This document shows, piece by piece, positions 1-10,400 of a DNA stretch of 64,000 bases. Location: the NCBI GenBank assembly GCA_965220465.1, contig CBDCPZ010000015.1:124001-188000 (forward strand), given 5' to 3'. The notes below the pieces were generated by a model that saw only the letters and a list, made by a program, of their open reading frames with translations, searched no databases and was not told the origin of the DNA. This stretch comes from JAHDHW01 sp965220465 (GTDB taxonomy: Bacteria > Bacteroidota > Bacteroidia > Chitinophagales > Saprospiraceae). Every line of letters begins with the position of its first letter. Position 1 is the first letter of the stretch. Position numbers and translations under genes: made by a program.

Positions 1-92
1 TCTGGCTCTGGGTCAGTAACTTTTATAGGTTCGCCACCACAGCTGAATAAAAAAATTAAGGAAAAAAGAAATACAGATTTTATTAATGCCAT
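1..92 (-). CDS. Lipoprotein, N-terminal fragment (runs off the window)
   Basis: Only the first 30 codons are inside the window. The ATG at 92 is the only possible start, because an in-frame stop lies ten codons upstream. The translation has a lysine, a hydrophobic stretch and the lipobox-like LFSC followed by GGEP, which is a typical Bacteroidota lipoprotein export signal (GG and acidic residues after the cysteine). The gene lies downstream of rpoD on the same strand but is separated from it by a strong terminator, so it is probably its own unit. No function can be given from this piece. Confidence 0.6.
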   Translation of the reverse strand, partial: MALIKSVFLFSLIFLFSCGGEPIKVTDPEP

Positions 93-151
93 GAATTTAA
101 TATAATTATTATCAGAGGGTTAAGCACTTTTTTTCAAATGCGAATTTATAT

Positions 152-181
152 AAAAAAACCCACCTCTGGAAAGAAGCAGGT
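152..181 (-). terminator. Intrinsic terminator of rpoD
   Basis: On the minus strand a 10-bp stem (ACCTGCTTCT with AGAGGTGGGT, including three G-U pairs) closes a four-base loop and is followed by seven T. It lies about 40 bases after the rpoD stop codon. Confidence 0.7.
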
Positions 182-221
182 TTTCAATTATTTTATAAAC
201 AACAAAACTGTTGTTGGTATT

Positions 222-1088
222 TTATCCAAGATAAGATTTTAAGTTATTTCGGTTATATGATTTTCGAAGTCGTCTTATCGCCCGTTCTTTGATCTGGCGA
301 ACCCGTTCTCTCGTTAAACCATACAGATCACCAATTTCTTCTAAAGTAAGCGATTTGTAATTATTAAGCCCATAATAAGAAGACAATACTTCCACTTCAC
401 GAGGAGACAAAATAGATAATCCTTGCTGCACTTCTTCTTTCAATGATTGCTCCATGAGGTTATTGTCCGGAAGAATTCCATCATTACTGGAAATCACATC
501 CAACATAGTGGAATCGCCTTCATCACCGCTTATTGGTGCGTCAAAAGATAGGTGTCGGCCATTTCCTTTGAGCATATTGTTGATTTCTTTCGGGGTCATT
601 TCCAGTAATTCGGCCAACTCTTCATTGGTTGGCTCGCGCTCAAACTCCTGCACAAAATTCAAAAAAGCTTCATTTACTTTATTATAAGAACCCACTTTAT
701 TTAAAGGAAGTCTTACTATCCTCGAATACTCAACGATAGCCTGCAAAATGGATTGGCGAATCCACCAAACGGCATAAGAGATAAATTTAAACCCTTTTGT
801 TTCATCAAAACGCTTAGCTGCTTTCATTAATCCAACATTGCCTTCGTTAATTAAGTCACTTAACGAAAGTCCTTGATTTTGATATTGTTTTGCAACAGAA
901 ACTACAAAACGGAGGTTCGATTTAGTCAATTTATCCAATGCTTTTGTATCTCCCTCCCGAATAGCTTTTGCAAGGGTTGCTTCGTCATCAGCAGTAAGCA
1001 TCGGAATTTTACCAATATCATTGAGGTACTTATCAAGTGATAGGCTTTCTCTAGCAGTAATTTTGTTTGTAATCTTTAGTTGACGCAT
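222..1088 (-). CDS. rpoD: RNA polymerase primary sigma factor RpoD/SigA (Bacteroidota type)
   Basis: This is the housekeeping sigma factor that directs RNA polymerase to most promoters. The 288 residues cover region 1.2 (about 16-50), region 2 with the core-binding and promoter-melting segment (about 55-125, including FDETKGFKFISYAVWWIRQ), region 3, and region 4 with the helix-turn-helix LTRERVRQIKERAIRRL (about 257-273). There is no long region 1.1, and about 288 residues is the usual size in Bacteroidota, whose RpoD reads TTTG/TAnnTTTG promoters like those seen elsewhere in this window. It is monocistronic: the pnp terminator lies upstream and its own terminator downstream. The start MRQLKITNKIT matches the family N-terminus. 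Confidence 0.96.
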   Translation of the reverse strand: MRQLKITNKITARESLSLDKYLNDIGKIPMLTADDEATLAKAIREGDTKALDKLTKSNLRFVVSVAKQYQNQGLSLSDLINEGNVGLMKAAKRFDETKGFKFISYAVWWIRQSILQAIVEYSRIVRLPLNKVGSYNKVNEAFLNFVQEFEREPTNEELAELLEMTPKEINNMLKGNGRHLSFDAPISGDEGDSTMLDVISSNDGILPDNNLMEQSLKEEVQQGLSILSPREVEVLSSYYGLNNYKSLTLEEIGDLYGLTRERVRQIKERAIRRLRKSYNRNNLKSYLG

Positions 1089-1270
1089 GTTCGTATGGGC
1101 TTTTTTTCAAAGAAATTACGGAGGATATTTGATGTTATAATAATACGTTTTTTTTAATAAAAAGTTGCTTTTCAATAAAAAAACTTGACTTTGTGTATAA
1201 AAATCCTTATAAGTGGGGATTTCTACTTAAATACAATATGTAAGCCAAAAAGGTTTCGAAAATAAACAAA

Positions 1271-1313
1271 AAAATGCCCTCACTTTAAAAAAACTTAAAG
1301 CGAGGGCATTTTT
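1271..1313 (-). terminator. Intrinsic terminator of pnp
   Basis: An inverted repeat carrying AATGCCCTC and GAGGGCATT, flanked by A and T runs on both sides, starts 24 bases after the pnp stop. The flanking A/T tracts would let it work on either strand, but both neighbours are on the minus strand. Confidence 0.8.
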
Positions 1314-1336
1314 GCGTCAATAACCAGAGTTATTTC

Positions 1337-3496
1337 CTAATTACGGCTAGGATGGTCATTCTCTGAGCGTTCCGGACGAGGCAATAAAACTTTATGTGAC
1401 AACCGGAATTTACCGGTTTTTGGATCTATTCCGATCAATTTCACTTTCACTTCATCTCCTTGTTTAAACACATCTTCGACTCTATCGATTCTAGAATGAG
1501 ATATTTCTGAAACGTGTAACAAGCCACTTTTTCCTGAAAAATCAACGAAAACACCATAAGGCATAACTGAAGCTACTTTTGCATCATAAACATCTCCGAC
1601 TTCCGGAACATGTGTAATTGCTTTGATTCTCGCCAATGCTGCATCGATTGATGCTTTGTCATTACTGGAGATATTCACGACTCCTTTTTCATCTACTTCT
1701 TCAATATTGATCACTGTATTGGTATCTGCCTGAAGCTCCTGGATGATACTTCCACCAGGTCCAATAACTGCTCCGATAAAGCTTTTATCAATAATCAGTT
1801 CGACGATACGAGGTGCATGTGGTTTGTAATCATCATTTGGCTTGGCAATCGTTTTATTCATTTCTTTCAAAATATGTAAACGACCTTCGCGTGCCTGTGA
1901 CAATGCTTTTTCAAGCGTTTCGTAAGGTAAGCCATCAATTTTGATATCCATCTGACAACCGGTAATTCCATTTTCAGTACCAGTTACTTTAAAATCCATA
2001 TCTCCAAGAGCATCTTCGTCACCCAAAATATCCGTTAAAATTGCATGACGTTTTCCGTCCGAAATCATTCCCATCGCAATTCCTGAAACAGCTCCTTTAA
2101 TTTGTACACCGCCGTCCATCAAGGCTAAAGATCCTGCACAAACAGTGGCCATGGAAGAAGAACCGTTCGATTCTAAAACATCAGAAACGATCCGCAAAGT
2201 GTAAGGATTTTCTTCCGGCAAAACTTGCTTTAAAGATCGCTGAGCAAGATTAGCGTGACCCACTTCTCGGCGACCCGGGCCTCGCATCGGTTTTGTTTCT
2301 CCAACAGAAAATGCTGGAAAATTATAATGCAGAATAAAATCTTCGAAATAAAAATCTAAAGCAGTATCAACCATCAACTTGTCCAACTTGGTACCTAAAG
2401 TTAATGATGTCAATGCCTGTGTCTCTCCTCGGGTAAATATAGCTGAACCATGCGTTGATGGCAAATAAGCTACTTCTGTCCAAATTGGACGAACATCAGT
2501 CAAACCTCGGCCATCTAAACGAACCTCTTCGCTCATCACCATTTCACGAATCACTTCTTTTTTAAGTTTGTCAAGGTGTTTTGAAGCTTCCGCGCTTTTT
2601 TCTGCCCAAACCTCTTCACCAAGCTCTTCCGTCAAGGTTTCGACAATTGATTCTTTGATTTCTTTGAATTGCTCTTTTCTAATGTGCTTTTCTAAAGCTC
2701 CCTTTGCAACGCCGTAAATTTTATCTTTTGCCAAAGCTTCAATTCGCTTTTTCAAGTCTTCATCCTCTTCAACTACTTCAAGTTCTCGCTTGGTTGCGGC
2801 TTTTTCACCAACTAATTTTGCCAAAGCAAGTTGTGCTTCACACTGAGGTTTGATTGCTTCGTGACCAATTTTTATCGCTTTGATCAAATCTGCTTCGCTG
2901 CATTCTTTTGCTTCTCCTTCAACCATCATCACATTTTCCATTGTTGCAGCAACGATGATATCCATTTCCGCTTTCTTAAGATCAGACCGGTTTGGATTAA
3001 CCACAAATTCGCCGTCAATCTTTGCCACACGAACTTCTGACAATGGTCCATCCCATGGAATATCTGAAATCGCCAGAGCCGTGGATGCTGCCAATGCTGC
3101 AAGCGTATCAGGCATGACCTCCGCATCAGCAGAGATTAAGTTAATAATAACTTGTGTATCAAACATATATCCGTCAGGAAACAAAGGTCTGATCGCACGG
3201 TCAACTAACCTTGAAATCAAAATTTCATAATCTGAAAGCCTTGATTCACGACGAAAAAAATTGCCGGGAATTTTCCCAGCTGCTGCGAATTTTTCTTGAT
3301 AATCTACTGATAAAGGAAAAAATGATTGTCCTTCTCTCACTTGGTGAGCCGAAACCACTGAAACAAACATCATTGTATTTCCCAATTTAACGACAACGGA
3401 TCCATCAGCCTGGGCAGCTAATTTGCCGGTTTCGAGGGTAATTGTTCTGCCATCAGGTAAATTGACTGATGTACTAATAGGAATTTGCTTTCCCAT
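1337..3496 (-). CDS. pnp: Polyribonucleotide nucleotidyltransferase (PNPase)
   Basis: PNPase degrades RNA 3' to 5' by phosphorolysis, releasing nucleoside diphosphates, and acts in mRNA turnover in the cytoplasm. The 719 residues show the standard order: RNase PH domain 1 (about 10-145), an all-helical linker, RNase PH domain 2 (about 325-540, with RREVGHANLAQRSL), a KH domain with the GPGG loop at residues 579-582, and an S1 domain (about 625-695, YGVFVDFSGKSGLLHVSEIS). Length is typical. It follows rpsO on the same strand, the same order as in E. coli, with a terminator between them. An alternative role as another 3' exonuclease is excluded by the KH-S1 tail. Confidence 0.97.
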   Translation of the reverse strand: MGKQIPISTSVNLPDGRTITLETGKLAAQADGSVVVKLGNTMMFVSVVSAHQVREGQSFFPLSVDYQEKFAAAGKIPGNFFRRESRLSDYEILISRLVDRAIRPLFPDGYMFDTQVIINLISADAEVMPDTLAALAASTALAISDIPWDGPLSEVRVAKIDGEFVVNPNRSDLKKAEMDIIVAATMENVMMVEGEAKECSEADLIKAIKIGHEAIKPQCEAQLALAKLVGEKAATKRELEVVEEDEDLKKRIEALAKDKIYGVAKGALEKHIRKEQFKEIKESIVETLTEELGEEVWAEKSAEASKHLDKLKKEVIREMVMSEEVRLDGRGLTDVRPIWTEVAYLPSTHGSAIFTRGETQALTSLTLGTKLDKLMVDTALDFYFEDFILHYNFPAFSVGETKPMRGPGRREVGHANLAQRSLKQVLPEENPYTLRIVSDVLESNGSSSMATVCAGSLALMDGGVQIKGAVSGIAMGMISDGKRHAILTDILGDEDALGDMDFKVTGTENGITGCQMDIKIDGLPYETLEKALSQAREGRLHILKEMNKTIAKPNDDYKPHAPRIVELIIDKSFIGAVIGPGGSIIQELQADTNTVINIEEVDEKGVVNISSNDKASIDAALARIKAITHVPEVGDVYDAKVASVMPYGVFVDFSGKSGLLHVSEISHSRIDRVEDVFKQGDEVKVKLIGIDPKTGKFRLSHKVLLPRPERSENDHPSRN

Positions 3497-3910
3497 GCTC
3501 TTTTCTTTTATTTATTGTATTAATTAAATTCGATTGCAATTGTACTTGAAAATCCACATTTAAAATGCCAGTAACATTAAGTTCAACGGCAAACATTATC
3601 GAAGACAAAGTGGTTAAAAAACCAAAGAAGACAATACTTCCCTTAATTTTTCGACTTTAATTGTCCAAAAACGCTCATTCAAAATTCTTTAACAAAGTAT
3701 CAAAAACGAATTTTCAATATAGAGCATAAGCCAGATGAGCATTATAAAACTTTAAGGCGAGATGGCAATAGCTAAATTCTTGGAATGGTGTTTTAAATTA
3801 TCTTTTGTCAACCATCTCACTCCAATTAAGGAGGCCTTTATATCTGTTTAAAGAGATTTTTTAATTGAATCTCTTCGTTTTGTTTCGTATTTCAAAAATC
3901 TTACGCAAAA
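3497..3910. other. rpsO-pnp intergenic region, no gene seen
   Basis: About 410 AT-rich bases between the rpsO terminator and the pnp start. I find no convincing reading frame on either strand. On the minus strand a weak TAcaATTG box lies about 50 bases upstream of the pnp start and could be a pnp promoter (one mismatch to TAnnTTTG). The long leader would leave room for post-transcriptional control of pnp, as known in enterobacteria, but no specific structure was recognised. Confidence 0.4.
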
Positions 3911-3950
3911 CCAAAAGGAAGTGTTTCAACATGATAGAAACACTTCCTTT
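3911..3950 (-). terminator. Intrinsic terminator of rpsO
   Basis: Inverted repeat AGGAAGTGTTTC / GAAACACTTCCT with a short loop, followed on the minus strand by TTTTGGTTTTG. It begins just after the rpsO stop codon, so read-through into pnp is probably partial. Confidence 0.75.
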
Positions 3951-3962
3951 GATTCAATTACA

Positions 3963-4238
3963 CTATTTACGTAAGCTTAATTTATCAATTAGTTCACGAT
4001 ATTTAGTAATGTCTTTCTTTGCCAAATACCCCAACAAACGTTTTCTTTTTCCAACCAAAGACAACAAAGTACGTCGACAAGAGTGGTCTTTTTTGTTTGC
4101 CTGAAGGTGCTGAGATAGTTCATTGATACGATAAGTAAACAAAGCGATCTGACCTTCTGTGTCGCCAGTATTCGTTGCTGAACCACCGTATTCTTTAAAA
4201 ATTTCTTCTGTCTTTTCTTTCGTTAGATAAACTGCCAT
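3963..4238 (-). CDS. rpsO: 30S ribosomal protein S15
   Basis: S15 binds 16S rRNA in the central domain and helps form the intersubunit bridge with 23S rRNA. At 91 residues it has the normal length. The family pattern is clear: an N-terminal helix, GDTEGQIALFTYRINELSQHL (residues 25-45) contacting rRNA, the basic segment DHSCRRTLLSLVGKRKRLL (about 51-69) and the C-terminal DITKYRELIDKLSLRK. A cysteine replaces the more usual S/R residue in the DHSCRR stretch. A strong Bacteroidota -7 box sits 60 bases upstream. Confidence 0.97.
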   Translation of the reverse strand: MAVYLTKEKTEEIFKEYGGSATNTGDTEGQIALFTYRINELSQHLQANKKDHSCRRTLLSLVGKRKRLLGYLAKKDITKYRELIDKLSLRK

Positions 4239-4297
4239 TTGTGTTTTAAATTTTAACTATTTACCAATAGTGATTACGAAAATCAGTTTTAGCGGTG

Positions 4298-4305
4298 CAA
4301 ATGTA
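4298..4305 (-). promoter_or_regulatory. Promoter -7 element of rpsO
   Basis: TACATTTG on the minus strand matches the Bacteroidota -7 consensus TAnnTTTG exactly and is followed by C. A TTTT stretch about 19 bases further upstream is an imperfect -33 element. Predicted start of transcription is about 50 bases before the rpsO ATG. Confidence 0.65.
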
Positions 4306-4414
4306 CGTTTTTTATTAGTTGTTTAAAAGTTTATTTTAAAAAAGTAAAAAGCTAAGGGTTTTGACAATTTTCTGTAGAAAATATTTTTGTGAAATAGAAA
4401 TATTTTTATTAAAC

Positions 4415-7400
4415 CTATTTTGTCAAAGTCACGTCACCTTTGTACAAAATAGTGACTCCATCGATAAATTCAATTTCTGCGAAATAGACAAAAACGGCCG
4501 GGTTCATTTTTTCTTCATTTAGAATACCGTTCCAACCTTTATCAACATCGTTTAGCTGGAAATTATAGGCTTGATAAACAATTTCGCCCCAGCGATCAAA
4601 AACCTGGAAAGTATTTATCTGTTTTACTTTTTCGTTGTTTGCAAAAATTCTGAACTTGTCGTTGGTTCCGTCGTCGTTCGGTGAAAAGGCGTTTGGTATA
4701 AAAACTTCTCTCGTTTTCTCTACTCTCAGCATAATTCGGTCACTTGCTTTGCAACCATTTTCGTCGATGATGGTGACGGAATATTCGATCTCGTTTAAAA
4801 CACTTTCTATTCTCGGATCGAGACAATTGGTACAACTCAAGTTGTCAAATGGTGACCAGATAATTGTATCTATTTGTGAAAGCGGAATAGTGGAATTTGC
4901 AGTGAGTTGGTAATCCTGCCCCAACTCTAAAACTACTTCCGGTGCTAAAGTAACATCAACCGGAATTGGTGTTTCGATGAAAACACTTTCTTCATATTCA
5001 CAACCAATCGCATCCTGGATCAGTATGGTGTAATCGCCTGGAGCCAAGGTTGAAAAAGTACTCGACGGACTAAAATTCTGCCCTCCGTCAATGGAATACA
5101 AATAAGGCTCGTGACCGCCTGTTACAGCTATGATTGAAATGCTTCCACTTTGACCAAAACAAAGCGGATCATTGATGGCAATTTCCGCGGCTGTTGGAAT
5201 ATTATCATCTTCTTCTACCAAAATAGCTGCCGTTTGGGTACAACCATTTTCAGTATTGGTGACTTGCAAAGTGTAGTTCCCTGATTGGAAAATGGTTGGA
5301 TTTAACGTATTTTCATTTTCAATCAAACCAGCTCCTGACCATTGGTAAATGAAGGGATTACCAATCGAAGAGCCTTCTCCATCGAGAGTGATGCTTTCGG
5401 TTATACAATCAAATTCCTCGTCAGAATTTGCTATCGCTGTTGGCGAAGTGATGTCTTCCAAAACGCTAATCTGAGCGGAGCTTTGGCAGCCATTGTCATT
5501 GTTGAGGACTGTCAAAGTATAGTTCCCCGGTTGATTTGCAGTTGGTTGCAAAGTAGTTTCGTCTGCAATGATTCCTCCGGCTGGATTGGAGGTCCAGATA
5601 TAGATGAAATTACCACTGCTTGAAGATCCTGTTGCATCGATATGAATTTCTTCAACAACACAAGTCAGCATCTCGGGCTGGTTGATGAGGGCTGTTGGGG
5701 TTTCCAGGTTTTCAACAAGCTCAATGGTTTCAGAATCGGTACAACCGTTTTCGGTATTGATAATGGTCAAAATATAGGTCCCGGCTTGTCCCATTTCAGG
5801 ATTTGGAGTACTTTCTCCCGAAAGAATAATTCCATCGTTCGTTGTCCATTCAAAGTTTAGCGTTCCAAAAGGCATTGACCCGCTTCCATCCAAAACGATA
5901 GTTGAATTATTACAATCAATTTCCTGATTGGCTACAAAATCAATAAGCGCGGTTGGCGAATCGATATTTTCATTAATGATGACCTGATCCTGAGATTGAC
6001 AATTATTATCTGTGTCTAAAACGAATAAAATGTAAGTTCCGGGTAGATTAACAACGGTTGTTTGAGTAGTTGCAATAATATCTCCGCCAGCATTTTGCCA
6101 TTGGTACTCAATGTTTTGCCCTTCGCTGGAAGCACTTCCGTCGAGTGTGATTTGCGTTAAATCACAGGTGAGTGTTTCACTATTTCCAGCATCGGCCGTT
6201 GGTAAATTGGTATCCGGAGTGATTTCAACTTCGTCAGTATCCATGCAGCCGTTTTCGGTATTGGTGACAATTACAATATAAATTCCACCGGTAGAAACAC
6301 TTGTCTGAGCTGAATTAGCAATGATGTTTCCATCATTGTCCTGCCATTCAAAACTTAAGTTTTGCCCAGTTGAAGCACCTGCGTCCAGCATCAAATCTGT
6401 TTGACCACAAATCAGGGTTTCGTCTTCTCCGGCAATGGCGATCGGAGCTTCGATGTCCTGCTGGATTTCCACAGTCGTTGAAATAGAGCAGGCATTATCG
6501 GTGTCTGTAACAATGAGGGTATAAATCCCCGGTGAATTCGAAGTTGCATTTTCAAGGGTGGAAATAACCATTCCGCTATCATCCAACCATTCAAACCCTA
6601 TATTTCCGCTGATACTTGTAGATGAACTTCCGTCGATGATCACTTCGATATTTTCACAAGTCAAAATAGCATCAGCTGTTGCAATTGCCGTTGGCAGATT
6701 ATCATCAGGAATTACTTCAACGCTGGATTGAGCAGTGCAACCACTCACGTCATTGGTGACGATTAAATCATAAATACCAGCCTCGGAAACCTGGATAATC
6801 ACTTGGTTTCCAACCAAAACCTGCGAGGAGTTAAACCACTCAAAAGAAAGATTATTTCCAGTTGATGAACTACCATCCAAAGCAATTTCATTGATATCAC
6901 AAGTTAGTGTGCTGTTGTTTCCGGCATCTGCGATTGGTGTTTCGATATTTTGATCAATCTCGACGGTTGATTCGGCTGTACAACTGTTTTCCGTATTGGT
7001 GACGATCAAAATGTAGGTATCCGGCAAGCTGGTTAAAAACGTGACTTCGTTTGAAATGACGATGCTGTTTGAATTTAACCATTCGTATTCAAACTCAGGA
7101 CCAGCACTGCTTTGGCTTCCGTCTAGTTGTGTTTCAAGTACTAAACAATTCAAAGTTTCATTATTTCCGGCTTCAGCAATCGGTGTTTCAATATCCTGTG
7201 GAATTACAATCGAAGCAGAAATGGAGCAGCTATTTGAAATGTCGGTGACGATCAAAGTGTAGGTTCCGGGAGTTGAAATATCCGTGGTTGAAGTGGTTGC
7301 AATCTCGTTGCTACTTTCATCAAGCCATTGATACTCAATATTGATTCCACTGCTTGTTTCGTTTCCTCCCAGAGTGATGATTTCAATTTCACAGTTTAAA

Positions 7401-10400
7401 GTTCCGCCCGCACCAGGATCAGCAACTGGAACATTGGTATCCAATGTTACTTCGATTTCATCGCTGGCGGAGCAGCCGTTTTCAGCTATAACGGTCAGAG
7501 TGTAAATATCTGCAGCGTTCACTTCAACGGTTTCCAAATCGCTAATAATTTGATTATTGGAGTTGGTCCATTGGAAAGATAAGCTTCCCAAACCAATGCT
7601 CGAAGCACTGCCATCCAAAGTCACTGTTGATTCGTCACAGGTGATCAATTCATCTTCTCCGGCTACTGCAATCGGCGTTTCAATATCCTGAAAAACTTCA
7701 AGACTTGCTGAAGCCGAACAACCATTTTCAGTATTAAAAACAATTAAAGTATAAACACCCGGTGCATCAATCGAGGTTTGCAAAACATTGGCAATTGAGT
7801 CACCCAAAGGGTTCTGCCATTCATAAATTATGTTGACTCCTTCACTGGAACCCGTTCCATCCAAAGTAGCTTCGGTGTTGTTGCAATTTAAACTGTCAGC
7901 CGGTTCAATAATTGCCGTTGGCAATTCAGCATTGATTTCAATTTCAATGGTTGAAACATTTGTGCAAGCATTAGTTGTATTTGAAACCAAAAGCGTATAA
8001 ATTCCAGCTGCTGTAACATCGATGGAAGTATCATTTGAAATAATTTCATCGTTTTCATCCAGCCATTGGAAATTCAAAGGGTTGCCTGAAGAACTATTTC
8101 CATCAAGGGTCACTGAACTAGTTTGGCAATCTAACTCTCCGGTTGAACTAATGGTTGAAACCGGCTCTTCCGTATCTTCAAAAACTTCGATATTTGACTG
8201 CTCCGTGCAGCCGTTTTCTTCATCCATTAAGATTAATGTATAATTTCCACTTGTATCTACATTTAAAACCGAATCGTTTCCTAAACTATCGCCATTTTCG
8301 TTTTGCCATTCAAAAATCAAATTGCCCATTCCACTTGAGCCAGAAGCGTCGAGATCAACAGAAAGAATGTTGCAATTTAAAGTATCTGGAAGATTGATAA
8401 TTATCTCCGGAGTTTCAATATTTTCAACAACCAAAATGGTCGTGTCAGCCATACAGCCACTTCCGTTGGAAATGGAAAAAGTATATTCACCAGCCTGTTC
8501 TACTTCAATCACAGGGATCGTATCGAGCAAGCCTGGACCTGTCCATTGGTAAGTTACGTTCTGGGTTTCTGTGCTTCCAGTCAAAGTGACTGTTTCATTT
8601 TCACAAGTCAATATTCCATCAACCGTCGCTGAAATATCAAGTTGAGTATTTTCTTCGATCACCTCAACATTTAATGTGCTGATACAACCATTTGGGGCTA
8701 AAACTTCGAAAGTATAATTTCCCGGTAGATCTGTTTCAACAATAGGTTGATTTGAATTAACTCCCGGACCGAACCAAAGGAAGGTTACATTCGGTGTGAT
8801 GGAACTACCCGATAAAGTCACCGTAGAATTATCGCAATCCAAGACTCCAATTACTTCTGCAAAAATATCCGGTGGCTCTAAACTTTCAAAAACAGTCACT
8901 ACTTCACTATTCGTACAACCATTGGGAGCAGTTACAGTTAGAATAAAGGTGCCTGATTCGACTGTGATTGCAGATGCTGTATTCTCATCTACTCCAGGTC
9001 CGAACCAATGAAATGTTACATTTGGAGTTTCGGATGAGCCGATCAATGTAACAACTAGATTATTGCAGTCAATAATGCCATCAACTTCTGCAAAAATATC
9101 CGGTATTGCCAAATCTTCCTCAACGATAACTTCTTCACTGCTTGTACACCCTGCAGAGCTTGAAACAACAAGCGTATAAGTTCCGGATTGAGATGTAATC
9201 GCGACAGGTCCATTTGAATCTAATCCCGGTCCAGTCCAATGATAGGTAACATTTGGAGTTTCGGAGGTTCCGGTTAATGTGACAACCAAATTATTGCAAT
9301 CGATAAGGCCGCTTACTTCGCTAGAGATATCAGGCAGGTTTATTTCCTCAATTACTTCAATGGTTGCTTCTGCGGGACAAAAACCTACCCCGTCAACGAT
9401 TAAAGTATAGATGCCCGGATCAAAAACTTCCGGATTCAGAATTGTTGAATTAAAATTATTGGGGCCAGTCCATTGATAAGAAAATTCAGGCCCTGATGAT
9501 GATCCAGAAGCATCCAGGAAAATTGAGCTTGTATTACAATCCAGAGAATCCGGCTCTTCAATGGTTGCTATGGTCGCTTCTTCAAAAATTATAGTTAAAT
9601 TAACCTGACTGAAGCAGCCCTGAACAGGGATTTCATAAGTCCCTTCATCACAATATTCTTCTCCTTCAAATTCATAACACTCTCCTTCGCAGATTCCTAC
9701 CTCTATATCCTGTTCTCCACTTCCCTGAGCAAGTTCAACTCTTACATCCTCAACATAATAATAGGACACTTCAATTCCGCCGGGGGGACTTAGTGTTTCA
9801 ACAGCAAACTCCCCTACTTGAAGAAAAATTCCCAAAGTAATGTATTGTTCTCCGCCAACTGCGACATAGCTTGCTGTCAGAGGCACCCAGTTTTCAGTAT
9901 CTGAGATAACTTCAGTGTAATAAACTTGAGGAGTCGCATAAATATAACCATTGCCCGCTACTGGAGGAGGAGTTGCCGATAAGTGTATTCCAACAGAATT
10001 CATCGCATAGTTGGAGTTGTCCGCAAGGCTTGTAAACATTTCTACCTCATAACATTCTCCAGCAATCATAGGCTCATCAAGCACAGCCTGAAGGTATTCT
10101 CTATAAGGGCTATTGGGTAAATAAGTAGCAAATCCAGCATATCCTTCACCAGTCAATGTTTCCTGATCTCCTATCCAATTGTTTGGAATATGTACCGAAA
10201 AAGTGCTCGGAGGAGGAGGCGCACATGTATTAAAATAATCAGAAGTCCCAATAGAGGGTACAGGAACATACCAGTCATCCAATAACGTAACCTGGCTTAC
10301 TGTAGTTGGGCATTGGCTATAATTTTCAAAGCTATAATTGGGAACAAGGTTTTGAGCATTGAGTCCGAATACCATCGATATTTGCAGGAAAAACAAATAG

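Noticed and set aside
2831..3230. Plus-strand open frames within pnp
   Set aside because: They lie fully inside the conserved PNPase gene and have no protein family features.
5205..9577. Regular repeats suggesting a CRISPR or satellite array
   Set aside because: The period is about 243 bases, the copies diverge at DNA level, and all lie in one open coding frame with conserved protein residues.
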